Below are positions 15,423 to 24,082 of a stretch of 64,000 bases of DNA, in pieces (position 1 is the stretch's first letter; every line of letters begins with the position of its first letter). The notes under the pieces are model-generated. The model was given only the letters and a program-made list of their open reading frames with translations, searched no databases and was not told the origin of the DNA. The stretch is from NCBI GenBank assembly GCA_910577935.1, contig CAJTOT010000001.1, forward strand, positions 224,068 through 288,067, written 5' to 3'. The translations under genes and the position numbers were made by a program. Source of the stretch: an uncultured Hungatella sp. Its GTDB lineage: Bacteria; Bacillota; Clostridia; Lachnospirales; Lachnospiraceae.

Positions 15423-16196
15423 ATGATTTTAGCCATTGATATGGGAAACACCAACATCGTCATCGGCGCCATCGACAACGAAAAAACCTACTTTGTGGAA
15501 CGAGTCACCACCAACCACGGCAAGACTGATTTAGAGTATGCCGTCAATATCAAGAGCATTCTGGAGATTCACGATATCCCCCTGTCCCTGATCGACGGCG
15601 CCATCGTCTCCTCCGTGGTTCCTCCTCTGAACGCCACCATCCTCTCCTCGGTGAAGAAAATATTCGGTTTTAAGCCTCTGCTGGTGGGCTCCGGCATGAG
15701 GACGGGGCTGAACATCCTGATGGACAACCCAAAAACCGTGGGAAGCGACATGATCGTGGACGCGGTGGCGGCCATCCGGGACTATCCCTGCCCCATTATC
15801 ATCATCGACATGGGCACGGCCACCACCATGAGCGTGGTGGACTCCTCCGGCAATTACATCGGCGGCGTGATTCTTCCGGGCCTTAAGGTGTCTCTGGATT
15901 CCTTAAGCGGAAAGACTGCCCAGCTTCCCTACATCAGCCTTGACATCCCCGGCAGCGTCATCGGCAAGAACACCATCGACTGCATGCGCTCCGGCATCAT
16001 GTACGGCAACGCGGCCATGATCGACGGCATCATCGACCGCATGGAAAAAGAACTGGGCGCCATCCCGTCTGTGGTTGCCACCGGAGGGCTGTCCCAGTTC
16101 ATCATTCCCCTTTGCAGGCATCACATTTCTTATGAAGATGACCTTCTTCTAAAAGGACTTTTGATTCTCTACAACAAAAACCGCCAGGCTTCTTAA
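15423..16196 (+). CDS. coaX: Type III pantothenate kinase
   Basis: 257 residues, normal for CoaX. It phosphorylates pantothenate, the first committed step to CoA, and belongs to the ASKHA fold: the phosphate-1 motif is DMGNTN (6-11), then the catalytic GSDMIVDAVAA aspartate and DMGTATT phosphate-2, and a late VATGG adenosine motif. It is translated from an ATG 7 bp after AAGGAG. Together with the divergent coaBC it covers two consecutive parts of CoA synthesis; the spacer of about 200 bp probably holds both promoters. A terminator follows. Confidence 0.96.
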   Translation: MILAIDMGNTNIVIGAIDNEKTYFVERVTTNHGKTDLEYAVNIKSILEIHDIPLSLIDGAIVSSVVPPLNATILSSVKKIFGFKPLLVGSGMRTGLNILMDNPKTVGSDMIVDAVAAIRDYPCPIIIIDMGTATTMSVVDSSGNYIGGVILPGLKVSLDSLSGKTAQLPYISLDIPGSVIGKNTIDCMRSGIMYGNAAMIDGIIDRMEKELGAIPSVVATGGLSQFIIPLCRHHISYEDDLLLKGLLILYNKNRQAS

Positions 16197-16230
16197 TCTT
16201 ACTCTCAGACCAACAGCCCCAGGCGAAAAC

Positions 16231-16261
16231 CGCGGCGCCGGCAAAAGTCCCCGGTGCCGCG
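16231..16261. terminator. Bidirectional terminator between coaX and the ABC operon
   Basis: An 11-bp stem with one mismatch (16231-16241 with 16251-16261, CGCGGC-G-CCGG against CCGG-T-GCCGCG) is followed on the plus strand by ATTTTAT and on the minus strand by TTTTCG. It ends coaX and the convergent nickel/peptide-type operon. Confidence 0.75.
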
Positions 16262-16264
16262 ATT

Positions 16265-17047
16265 TTATACCCTCCAGGGCTTCTTCGAGAGCCGGCTGCT
16301 CTCCAGCAATTCTTTTGTAAACTCATGCCGCGGCTCTGCCAGCACCTTCCTTGTCTCCCCTGTCTCCACAAAACTGCCGTTCTGCATCACGGCGATGTCA
16401 TCGCACAGCCACCGCGCCGCCGCCAGGTCGTGGGAGATGAAGAGATAGCTCAGCCCCAGCTTTTTCTGAAGCTCCTTAAACAGATTCATCACCTGGGCCT
16501 GAACCGACACATCCAGCATGCTGGTGGGCTCATCCAGGATCAATATCTTCGGGTCCAGGGTCAGCGCCCTGGCGATCATCACCCTCTGGGCCTCCCCGCC
16601 GCTGATCTGGTGGGGAAACCTGCCAAGAAGCCCTTCGTCCAGCTCCACCAGGTCCATAAGCCGGCGGATCTTCTCCCTTCTCCCCTTTTTGTCATACATG
16701 CGTTGAATCTTCATGGGCTCCTCCAGGCTGCTGCCGATGGACCTTGCCGGGTCCAGGGAGCTTTCCGGGTGCTGGAAAATCATCTGGATCTTCCTGGTTC
16801 TGGCGCGTAAGGCTTTCCGGTCTCCGGACAGCAGGTTCTCTCCGTCTATGCGGATGCTGCCTGAATCGGGAACAAGGAGGGAGAGAAGAATCCTGGCGAC
16901 AGTGGTTTTTCCGCACCCGGAGTTTCCCACGATTCCCAGCGCCTTCTGGTCAGGCAGGCAGAAGGAGACCTGGTTTACCGCCGTCACCTGCTCCCTCCGG
17001 AACACCCCTTTTACAAATGTCTTGGAAATCCTTTCCGCCTCAATCAT
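16265..17047 (-). CDS. ABC transporter ATP-binding protein, peptide/nickel type, second subunit
   Basis: 260 residues. Walker A is GNSGCGKTT (about 42-50), signature SGGEAQR, Walker B ILILDEPTSMLD, and H-loop SHD. It belongs to the OppF/DppF/NikE class. It lacks the C-terminal oligopeptide-binding extension. Its start overlaps the upstream ATPase stop by 8 bp. It is the last gene of a five-gene importer operon controlled by a cobalamin riboswitch. Confidence 0.9.
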   Translation of the reverse strand: MIEAERISKTFVKGVFRREQVTAVNQVSFCLPDQKALGIVGNSGCGKTTVARILLSLLVPDSGSIRIDGENLLSGDRKALRARTRKIQMIFQHPESSLDPARSIGSSLEEPMKIQRMYDKKGRREKIRRLMDLVELDEGLLGRFPHQISGGEAQRVMIARALTLDPKILILDEPTSMLDVSVQAQVMNLFKELQKKLGLSYLFISHDLAAARWLCDDIAVMQNGSFVETGETRKVLAEPRHEFTKELLESSRLSKKPWRV

Positions 17048-17996
17048 CTTGAACCTCCCTCCCCCGCCGAAAACATCTCACCCTTCTTCCGTCCTTCAGC
17101 GTGGTCTCGGCAGGTATGTTTTTTCTGCACATTTCCGCCCCATAGGGACATCTGGGATAAAACCCGCACCCGGAGGCAGTCTTCGCCGGGTCTGGCCGTG
17201 GGATGGGGCGCATCCCGTTTTCCGGCAGAGCCCCCATGAGACCTTCTGTGTAGGGGTGGGCCGGTTGGCGGAGAATCTCCCCGGTCCTCCCCTGTTCCAC
17301 GATGCGGCCTCTGTAAAGCACCGCCAGCCTGTCGCACAGCGCCCCCGCCAGAGGGATATCGTGGGTGATGACGATCATCCCTCCCGCCTCTGATTTTCCC
17401 GCCTCCTTTAAAACCTGGTACACCTGGCGGCGGAGGACGGCGTCCAGACCCTTGGTGGGCTCGTCGGCGATGACCCATTCAGGCCGGTTCATCAGCCCCA
17501 GGGCCGAGACAGCCCTCTGGTTCATGCCGCCGCTCAGTTCAAAGGAATAAGAGCTGTTTATCCGCCCCGGACTGTGAAATCCCAGGCGGACAAGGAGCTC
17601 GTCTCTGCGCCTCAGGGCCGCCTTCTTCTCTCGCCTCTGGTGTATGGTCACACACTCTGTCAGCTGTCCTCCCACAGTCCGGACAGGGTTCAGGGACTCA
17701 GTGGCATTCTGGGGAATCAGGGCGATCTCCTTCCCCAGCACCTTCCTCATCTGGGCCTCGGACAGGGAAAACAGATCCCGCCCTCCGTACACACAGGACC
17801 CCTCCACCTTCGCCGTGGCTGGCAGCAGCCTCAAAATCGACATGCCAAGCACCGATTTTCCGCTTCCGCTCTCGCCGATGAGCCCTGTTATGCTCCCCTC
17901 CTCAAACCGGATATTCACATCCGCCACCGCCTGGGTTACACGGTTCCGGTCGGCGAACGAGACGTTCAGCCCCCGTATTTCAATATCCCCGCTCAT
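17040..17996 (-). CDS. ABC transporter ATP-binding protein, peptide/nickel type, first subunit
   Basis: 318 residues of the OppD/DppD/NikD class. Walker A is GESGSGKS, the Q-loop reads ALIPQNATESLNP, the signature LSGGMNQR, Walker B WVIADEPTKGLD. The C-terminal extension has four Cys in a GCGFYPRCPYGAEMCRK pattern, as in peptide importers whose OppD binds an iron-sulfur or metal centre. It sits between the downstream ATPase and the permease. The substrate is inferred only from the riboswitch (cobalt or a corrinoid-related ligand). Confidence 0.9.
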   Translation of the reverse strand: MSGDIEIRGLNVSFADRNRVTQAVADVNIRFEEGSITGLIGESGSGKSVLGMSILRLLPATAKVEGSCVYGGRDLFSLSEAQMRKVLGKEIALIPQNATESLNPVRTVGGQLTECVTIHQRREKKAALRRRDELLVRLGFHSPGRINSSYSFELSGGMNQRAVSALGLMNRPEWVIADEPTKGLDAVLRRQVYQVLKEAGKSEAGGMIVITHDIPLAGALCDRLAVLYRGRIVEQGRTGEILRQPAHPYTEGLMGALPENGMRPIPRPDPAKTASGCGFYPRCPYGAEMCRKNIPAETTLKDGRRVRCFRRGREVQDD

Positions 17997-18017
17997 GTTC
18001 TCACCTCCCCATAATGT

Positions 18018-18845
18018 TCAGGCATTGCCGTCCAGGCTGTCTCTTCTCGTGTCCAGCCAGTCCCTGAGCCCGTCCGCGGCCATGTTGATGCTCAGGGACA
18101 GCAGCACCACACAGAGGCCAGGCGCCAGAATCAGAAGGGGCCTCTGCCTGAAGTACTGCCTGGCGTCGTTGATCATGACTCCCCAGTCAGGCACAGGGGG
18201 CTTAAGTCCCAGCCCCAGAAAGCTCATGGAGGCTACGGATATGATATTGCCGGCGACACGGGTGGCGAAGACCACACAGAGGGTCCCCAGCATATTGGGG
18301 GCGATATGGAGAAACAGAATCCTGCCATGGCCTGCCCCCGCTGTCCTTAAACCGTCCACAAAATTTTCCTGCTTCAGCTTCATCACCTCTCCCCGGACGA
18401 TGCGGGAAAATCCTGTCCAGGAATTGATCACTATGGCCGCGAGCATGCTTTTTACGCCCTGGCCCCAGAGTCCCGCCACGGCGATCATGAGAGTCAGCCC
18501 CGGAAGCCCCTGGAAAATATTGGACACCGTGGTGATGACAATATCCACGCTGCCTCCAAAGTATCCGGCAAAGAGCCCCAGCGCAAACCCCAGGGCCATG
18601 GACAGCGCCGTGGCAGCCAGCGCCAGGACGACGGACTGCCGGCCTCCGTAAAGCGTGCGGCTCAACAGATCCCGCCCGATGTTGTCGGTGCCCAGAAGAT
18701 GCTCCGCCGACGGTCCTTCCAGCGCTCTTTTTAAGTCACCGGCCAGAGGGTCATGGGGGGCGATTACCGGAGCCAGAATACTGGCCAGGAGAATCGCCGA
18801 CAAAATCAAGAGGGCCAGCTTCATTTTCCCTGTCATAAGCCTCAT
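18018..18845 (-). CDS. ABC transporter permease, NikC/DppC type
   Basis: 275 residues from ATG 18845. The frame is open back to 19268, but that region is the other permease read out of frame; the ATG has a GGGGAG site and overlaps the permease stop as ATGA, so translation is coupled. The N-terminal signal-anchor-like helix (about 8-30) is followed by the DxxGRDLLSRTLYG motif (LGTDNIGRDLLSR) typical of the DppC/NikC class, and the EAA-like loop. Five or six membrane helices are expected. Confidence 0.9.
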   Translation of the reverse strand: MRLMTGKMKLALLILSAILLASILAPVIAPHDPLAGDLKRALEGPSAEHLLGTDNIGRDLLSRTLYGGRQSVVLALAATALSMALGFALGLFAGYFGGSVDIVITTVSNIFQGLPGLTLMIAVAGLWGQGVKSMLAAIVINSWTGFSRIVRGEVMKLKQENFVDGLRTAGAGHGRILFLHIAPNMLGTLCVVFATRVAGNIISVASMSFLGLGLKPPVPDWGVMINDARQYFRQRPLLILAPGLCVVLLSLSINMAADGLRDWLDTRRDSLDGNA

Positions 18846-19795
18846 CTCCCCGCCTCCCCTCTGCGTATCCTGGGATTGGCGGCGATGTAGAACAGGTCGA
18901 TGAGGACATTGGCCGCCACATACACTGCCCCCGAGAACAGCACATACGCCTGGACCACATAGTAGTCCTTGGATTGAACGGCAGAGATGGCGTAGCTTCC
19001 TATGCCCGGAACGGCAAAAACAGTCTCCACAATGGACGCTCCTCCAAGAATTCCCGCCATGTGGTTGCCCAGGTATGTGACAATGGGAATCAGCGTGTTG
19101 GGGAATGCGTGGCGCGCCGCCGTCTGACGCCGGCTTAAGCCCTTGGAGGCGGCCGTCGTCACATACTGCCGGCCCATCTCGTCCAGAACGGCGCTCCGCG
19201 TGAGCCTGGCGCAGACTCCTGTGCCGGGAAGCGCCAGAGTGACCGCGGGAAGCACATACCCCTTCCATGAGTCAATCCCGCTTGTGGGAAACACCCTCCA
19301 GCTCTCGGCCAGAAGCCAGATGAGCAATATGGCGGTCCAGAATCCCGGAACCGACAGAGCTGCCGTGGAAAAAGCCCCCAGGATATGGTCCGGCAGCCTG
19401 TCTTTGTAAACAGCCATCACCATGCCGAACCCCACCCCCGCCGCAGCGGTGAGAGCCATGGTCAGAGCCGCCAGCCGGGCGGATACGGGAATCCGCCTGG
19501 CCAGCTGGTCCCTGATGCTTTTGCTGGTGAAAAAGGATCGCCCCAGATCTCCCCGAAGCAGACCGCCCAGCCATTTCCCGTACTGTACATACACCGGCTT
19601 GTCCAGCCCCATGCGGGTCGCCGTCTGCTCATATTCCTCCTGAGTATAGGACTCGTTGCCGCTTGGGTTGAGCACCTGGTCCACCGGGTCTCCCGGCGAC
19701 ATCGCCCCCAAGGCGAAGGCGACGACGCTGATTCCCGCCAGAACCGGCACAAGCAGGGCTGTTCTTTTCAGCACATATTTGATCAGCGCCTCCAT
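18842..19795 (-). CDS. ABC transporter permease, NikB/DppB type
   Basis: 317 residues. The N-terminus is a long hydrophobic helix (VLKRTALLVPVLAGISVVAFALG), then the periplasmic stretch SPGDPVDQVL and the conserved R-MGLDKPVYVQYGKWLGGLLRGDLG segment of DppB proteins. The EAA loop (VTTAASKGLSRRQTAARHAFPN) contacts the ATPases. Starts at ATG 19795, just 1 bp after the substrate-binding gene. Confidence 0.92.
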   Translation of the reverse strand: MEALIKYVLKRTALLVPVLAGISVVAFALGAMSPGDPVDQVLNPSGNESYTQEEYEQTATRMGLDKPVYVQYGKWLGGLLRGDLGRSFFTSKSIRDQLARRIPVSARLAALTMALTAAAGVGFGMVMAVYKDRLPDHILGAFSTAALSVPGFWTAILLIWLLAESWRVFPTSGIDSWKGYVLPAVTLALPGTGVCARLTRSAVLDEMGRQYVTTAASKGLSRRQTAARHAFPNTLIPIVTYLGNHMAGILGGASIVETVFAVPGIGSYAISAVQSKDYYVVQAYVLFSGAVYVAANVLIDLFYIAANPRIRRGEAGR

Positions 19796-19796
19796 G

Positions 19797-21515
19797 TCAC
19801 TCTGCCCATGAGATAGTGGGAAGGCTTACGCCGATGGTTCTCCCCGCGTAATTCTCAATAGCCTTATTGTGAATATTTACATTGATCTGGTAGCATATGG
19901 GGATGCAGGCGCTGTCCTCAAAGAGGACTGTCTGGATCTGGTCATAGACCCTGCTCCTCTCCTCCATGTCCGGGATTGTGGGGGCCAGGGCCGTCAGCCG
20001 GTCGATGGTCTCATTGTAATAATTGTAATTGAGAAGCTGGTTCGAGTTTCCGCCGGTTGCAAAATACTGTTTGAATGTGGAGGCAGGGTCTGCGTTGTTG
20101 AGCCCGAACACGGTGAGAGTCATATCATACTGCCCCTCCTGCTGCCTCTCCTTGTAGATGGACGAGTCCAGAATCTCAATGTTCACGCTGACTCCCAGCT
20201 CGCCGTAAACCTGCTTCAAATACTCGGCAACCGCCTTGCAGTTGTAGTCGGAAGCCGTGCTGGAGCGGATGATCATGACCATGTCCGCGTGGTCTGCCTG
20301 ATTCTCATCAAGGACTTCCCCGGCCAGGGCTTTCGCCTTCTCCATGTCATACTCTCCCTGAAGGTCTAAGTGGAAGACGGACTGGTCGCTTAAAAAAGAG
20401 TAGGCAGGTTCCAGAAGTCCGCTGTAGAGAACCTGGCAGATACTCTCCCGGTCCGTGGCAAGGCTTAAAGCCTCCCTCATGCGCCTGTCTGCCAGAAACT
20501 TATTCTCACAGTTGAACATGATGTATTCGGTCATGTGGCTTTTGGTGCTGTCCATGGAAAAATTTTCGTCGGTATCGCAGAGATTTTTCGCCGCGTCCAT
20601 GGTGATGGCCCCGTTGTCGGCGAGACCCATGACCTCCCCGGCCTTCAGGGCCGAAACCCTCGTCTGGGCATCTGGAATACAGCGAATCCGGAACCGTTTT
20701 ACCTTTCCCGGCTCCCCGTAGTAATCGTCGTTCCGCTCCAGAAGCACATACTGGGAGTCCACATGTTCCGCGATCTTGTAGGGCCCTGTTCCAATGGCGT
20801 AATCGGAGATCACCCCTGTGTCTTTGTCAAAGCAGCCGGGGCTGAACATGGGGCTGCCGTAGTCGGACAGAATGTACTCCAGGGTGGTAACAGGCTCCTT
20901 AAATGTAAATCTCACCGTAAAGTCGTCGGTCTTCTCCAGCTTCTCTAAGTTGGGGAGGGATTTTTCCAGACTCAGGGATGTGTAGGTGGAGGTGAGCCCG
21001 TGAGTCCACCGCTGAATATTCTCCAGGCACACATCGGCGTCAAACCGAAGGCCGTCAGTAAAGAACGCGTCCTGGCGCAGGTGGAAGGTCCACTCCGTAC
21101 AGTCCTGGTCATGCTCCCAGGACAGGGCAAGCCAGGGCTCGATCACGCCTCCGTTGTTGGTGGTCAGGGCCTCCCACACGCAGGCGCCCTCCCAGCAGTA
21201 GAAGGCGTCTCCGCTTCCCTGCACCGCATCCCGCCAGGAGGCGATCACCACCTCTTCCTCCTCGTTCCGGTCTCCCGCCCTTTTCTCACTGTCCCCGCTG
21301 CCCGGCGCTTCCCCGCTCTCACCGCCTGCCTCTCCCGCCGTCCTCCCAGTTTCTCCCGGCGCGCCCGCCTCTCCTTGTGTCTTGTCCTCTCCCTGAGACT
21401 TCTGAGCAAAACCGCCGGTCTTGGCAGCGCCGCTCCCTCCTCCGCATCCCGCCGCCAGCGCCACGGCCGCAGCCGCCCACGCCGCCAGAAACAGCCCTGA
21501 AAACTTTCTTTTCAT
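19797..21515 (-). CDS. ABC transporter substrate-binding lipoprotein, family 5
   Basis: 572 residues from ATG 21515 (GGAGG site). The frame open to 21746 is untranslated leader. Signal peptide, lipobox AAGCGGG, then a Gly/Glu/Ala linker of about 65 residues rich in EGEAG repeats, then an SBP_bac_5 domain with WTFHLRQDAFFTDGLRFDADV and IRCIPDAQTRVSALKAGEV. Family members bind peptides, nickel, haem or metal chelates. A cobalamin riboswitch lies directly upstream of this first gene of the operon, so a cobalt or corrinoid-related ligand is the best inference; binding residues cannot be read with confidence. Confidence 0.88.
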   Translation of the reverse strand: MKRKFSGLFLAAWAAAAVALAAGCGGGSGAAKTGGFAQKSQGEDKTQGEAGAPGETGRTAGEAGGESGEAPGSGDSEKRAGDRNEEEEVVIASWRDAVQGSGDAFYCWEGACVWEALTTNNGGVIEPWLALSWEHDQDCTEWTFHLRQDAFFTDGLRFDADVCLENIQRWTHGLTSTYTSLSLEKSLPNLEKLEKTDDFTVRFTFKEPVTTLEYILSDYGSPMFSPGCFDKDTGVISDYAIGTGPYKIAEHVDSQYVLLERNDDYYGEPGKVKRFRIRCIPDAQTRVSALKAGEVMGLADNGAITMDAAKNLCDTDENFSMDSTKSHMTEYIMFNCENKFLADRRMREALSLATDRESICQVLYSGLLEPAYSFLSDQSVFHLDLQGEYDMEKAKALAGEVLDENQADHADMVMIIRSSTASDYNCKAVAEYLKQVYGELGVSVNIEILDSSIYKERQQEGQYDMTLTVFGLNNADPASTFKQYFATGGNSNQLLNYNYYNETIDRLTALAPTIPDMEERSRVYDQIQTVLFEDSACIPICYQINVNIHNKAIENYAGRTIGVSLPTISWAE

Positions 21516-21785
21516 GTCTTTTCCTCCGTTTTCACAAAATATATAAATCGCGGCCAATTTTTCAGGAAAATACGGGAGAAGCTCCCAGAGACAGGCAAAA
21601 TGAACTGACCTTCGCCGCCTGACGAAAAGGACGGCAAACACGGGGTCTCCCGGCCCCAGCCGGATACCCGCGCAAAAAACACGCCGCCTCCCCCGCAGAC
21701 GTAAATCCGTCCCCGGGCCTTGCGGCATATATAACGGTACAATCAATGCCTCGTGATCTGGAACCTCAACAGTCCCCGTACCAAC

Positions 21786-21972
21786 AGACGGCAGGTTTCC
21801 TGACTTGCAGATCCCCGCAAAAAAGCCGCCTTCCCGGTTTCCCAGTGACCGCGCGGATACCGCGCCTGGCTTTTTGCTCCCTGCTTACAGTGACGAGATC
21901 GTACAGGATTCTCACCTGTTTCCCTTTTACCTGTCTCCTTTGAGTCCTCCCAAAGAGACAGCACCGGCTGCC
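21786..21972 (-). ncRNA. Cobalamin (B12) riboswitch
   Basis: On the minus strand the leader has the full run of cobalamin-aptamer motifs in order: GCCGGTGCTGTC at the 5' side of P1/P2, an inserted hairpin, AAAGGGAAACAGGTGAGAATCC (the GGGAA...GGTGaAAtCC block), GTCACTGTAAGC, GGTCACTGGGAA, and AAGTCAGGAAACCTGCC closing P1. It spans about 187 bases, typical of the class. It ends about 270 bases before the substrate-binding gene, leaving room for an expression platform, which I could not resolve. High adenosylcobalamin or a relative should repress the operon. Confidence 0.93.
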
Positions 21973-21991
21973 TTCTAAATTGTCTGAAGCC

Positions 21992-22020
21992 ATTGTAGCA
22001 CTTTGTCAGAGCATATGCAA
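21992..22020 (-). promoter_or_regulatory. Promoter of the riboswitch-controlled ABC operon
   Basis: The minus-strand -35 box TTGCAT (22015-22020) and -10 box TACAAT (21992-21997) have a 17-bp spacer and lie just upstream of the aptamer. Confidence 0.65.
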
Positions 22021-22260
22021 TACCTGCTCAGAATGAAATCATAGATCAGCAGCAAGTGTGTTACTGTTCAGGTAGCAATGTGTGTAATCTGTCAAGGCCG
22101 TCCGGCAAAATTGCACAGGAAATTATTTTCAAATGCCCTGCCGCATAAATCATCCAAAATCCGTACATCATTCTCATAGAACCTTACAGCCCGTCCAGTT
22201 CATCCCTATTATGGCAGACTTTAAGGCTCGACAAAAATGAATCCTGCGGAGGTAATGGAT

Positions 22261-23037
22261 ATGTCAATATACAAGGTTGAAATCTGCGGAGTCAATACGG
22301 CGAAGCTTCCGTTACTGAACAATGAGGAAAAAGAAGAACTGTTTAAAAAAATCAAACAAGGAGATAAAGAAGCGCGGGAACAGTACATCAAAGGCAATCT
22401 GAGGCTGGTGTTAAGCGTCATACAGCGTTTCTCCGGCAGCAATGAGAATGTCGATGACCTCTTTCAGATCGGATGCATCGGCCTGATCAAGGCCATCGAC
22501 AACTTTGACACTTCCCAGAATGTAAAGTTTTCAACTTATGCCGTTCCCATGATCCTGGGGGAGGTGAAAAGATATCTGAGGGACAACAATTCAATAAGGG
22601 TCAGCCGGTCTCTCCGGGACACTGCCTACAAGGCAATCTACGCCAGGGAAGGACTGACGCGGAAGAACGCCAAGGAGCCCACCATCATGGAGATCGCCGA
22701 GGAGATCGGCATCAGCAAGGAGGAGATCACCTACGCCCTGGATGCCATCCAGACCCCTGTGAGCCTCTACGAGCCGGTGTACACCGACGGCGGCGACCCG
22801 CTCTTTGTCATGGACCAGATCAGCGACAAAAAGAATCTGGAGGAAAACTGGGTGGAGGACATCTCCTTAAACGAAGCCATGAAGCGTCTTCCCGAGAGGG
22901 AACGGCACATCATCGATATGCGGTTTTTTGAGGGAAAAACCCAGACCGAGGTGGCGGAGGAGATCCATATCAGCCAGGCCCAGGTCTCAAGGCTTGAGAA
23001 AAACGCCCTGAAAACCATGAGAAATTACTTAAGCTAA
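22261..23037 (+). CDS. sigG: RNA polymerase sporulation sigma factor SigG
   Basis: 258 residues from ATG 22261, which is 8 bp after GGAGG; an in-frame ATG at 22237 lacks one. The N-terminus KVEICGVNTAKLP is the SigG signature, the segment bound by anti-sigma factors. Region 2 (DLFQIGCIGLIKAIDNFD, FSTYAVPMILGEVKRYLRD) and region 4 (helix-turn-helix QTEVAEEIHISQAQVSRLEK) follow. SigG drives late forespore genes. In most Clostridia it follows spoIIGA-sigE on the same strand; here it is on the opposite strand, beyond a Sir2-like gene. A hairpin terminator and a short tandem repeat follow. Confidence 0.95.
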   Translation: MSIYKVEICGVNTAKLPLLNNEEKEELFKKIKQGDKEAREQYIKGNLRLVLSVIQRFSGSNENVDDLFQIGCIGLIKAIDNFDTSQNVKFSTYAVPMILGEVKRYLRDNNSIRVSRSLRDTAYKAIYAREGLTRKNAKEPTIMEIAEEIGISKEEITYALDAIQTPVSLYEPVYTDGGDPLFVMDQISDKKNLEENWVEDISLNEAMKRLPERERHIIDMRFFEGKTQTEVAEEIHISQAQVSRLEKNALKTMRNYLS

Positions 23038-23099
23038 CACGTCCCTCCTCCCGGCAGAAACGCTCTGGCCCCGCTGTTTTTACCATGCTGTCCGCGGAG

Positions 23100-23117
23100 G
23101 ATGCCCGGCGGGGCATC
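23100..23117 (+). terminator. sigG terminator
   Basis: GATGCCC (23100-23106) and GGGCATC (23111-23117) form a 7-bp stem with a GGCG loop, followed by TTCTTGTT, 60 bp past the sigG stop. The weak T-tract lowers confidence. Confidence 0.55.
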
Positions 23118-23160
23118 TTCTTGTTCGCCTGGACATCTTCTTGTTCGCCTGGACATCTTC
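23114..23160. repeat. Two-and-a-third copies of a 20-bp tandem repeat
   Basis: The unit CATCTTCTTGTTCGCCTGGA-like 20-mer occurs at 23114-23133 and 23134-23153 without mismatch, with a partial third copy. It begins inside the 3' arm of the sigG terminator, so slippage would duplicate part of the terminator tail. It is a short replication-type duplication of no evident function. Confidence 0.85.
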
Positions 23161-23281
23161 CCCCGTCTGAACTGTGACATAATTTCCGAATTTTTTTAAT
23201 TATTTTTTGAAAATTTGTAGATTTTATGGCAAATAAATAGTATAATATACCCATCAACCATACTTGAAAGGGGAATTAGCG

Positions 23282-24013
23282 ATGGACGAAAAGATTACCA
23301 GGCTGCAGAAAATTCTGGACGAAAGCCGTTATACAGTGGCCCTGTGCGGTTCCGGCATGATGGAGGAGGCAGGCTTTATCGGCATTAAGAATCAGGACAA
23401 AGCCTATGACATCGAAGAGAAATACGGTTACTGCTCCGAGGAGCTGTACACCAGTGCCTTCTACAACACCCGCCCTGAACTGTTCTTTACATTTTACCGC
23501 AACGAGCTGCTCAACCACGCCCCTGAACCCACCGCCTCAGGCGCTGCCATGGCGGCTCTGGAACAGAACGGCCACCTCCACTGTGTCATCTCAAGCAACA
23601 TCTATGACCTCCCCGGCAGAGGCGGCTGCAAGAACGTGATCAACCTCCACGGCAGTATCTTTGACAACCACTGCCCCCGGTGCAAGAAAAAGTACTCTCT
23701 GGAATATGTCATACATTCTTCCCGGAAAGTCCCTCTGTGTGAAAAATGCAACATTCCCGTGCGGCCTCTTGTCTCGCTGTTCGGGGAGATGGTGGACAGC
23801 CAGCGGATGACAAAGACCACCCTGGAGATTTCCAAGGCAGACGCCCTTCTGCTTCTCGGAACCTCCGTGGATTCCGATGTCTTCAGCCATTACATAAAAT
23901 ATTTTACCGGCCGCTGGCTCGTCATCATCCACAAAAAGCCCCACTACATGGACGGCTCCGCCAGCATGGTGATTCTTAACGAGCCTAAGAATGTTCTGCC
24001 TCTGCTTTCCTGA
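23282..24013 (+). CDS. Degenerate Sir2-family protein
   Basis: 243 residues from ATG 23282 (AAAGGGG site; a TTG at 23264 is upstream). The Sir2 fold is recognisable. The zinc Cys pairs are at 131/134 and 153/156 (CPRC, CEKC), the catalytic His is at 123 (NLHGS), and N106 is in SSNI. But the NAD-binding GAGxS loop reads GSGMM (23-27), the TQNID motif reads SSNIYD, the GTSLxVxP motif reads GTSVDSDVF, and the classic GIPDFR is missing. It may be a NAD-binding or structural descendant rather than a working deacylase. It stands alone between sigG and spoIIGA-sigE, with its own -10 box (TATAAT, 23241-23246). Confidence 0.75.
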   Translation: MDEKITRLQKILDESRYTVALCGSGMMEEAGFIGIKNQDKAYDIEEKYGYCSEELYTSAFYNTRPELFFTFYRNELLNHAPEPTASGAAMAALEQNGHLHCVISSNIYDLPGRGGCKNVINLHGSIFDNHCPRCKKKYSLEYVIHSSRKVPLCEKCNIPVRPLVSLFGEMVDSQRMTKTTLEISKADALLLLGTSVDSDVFSHYIKYFTGRWLVIIHKKPHYMDGSASMVILNEPKNVLPLLS

Positions 24014-24045
24014 CGCCTGGTTTCTGCCGCGCCCCGGCAGCCAAA

Positions 24046-24078
24046 GGGAGATGGGTATTGCCGCGATGCCCATCTCCC
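24046..24078. terminator. Terminator between the Sir2-like gene and sigE
   Basis: GGGAGATGGG (24046-24055) pairs with CCCATCTCCC (24069-24078) across a 13-base loop in the convergent gap. Both flanks are only moderately T-rich. It probably ends transcription from both sides. Confidence 0.6.
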
Positions 24079-24082
24079 CTTC

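Larger units (their letters stand above)
21516..22260. other. Intergenic region between the importer operon and sigG
   Basis: About 745 bp. It holds the ABC-operon leader, the cobalamin riboswitch and its promoter on the minus strand. The right-hand part (22021-22260) has no gene; I see no clear SigF/SigG-type promoter by eye, and a copy of TTACTGTTCAGGTAG (22063-22077) resembles the arms of the repeat at 1927-2064. Confidence 0.6.
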
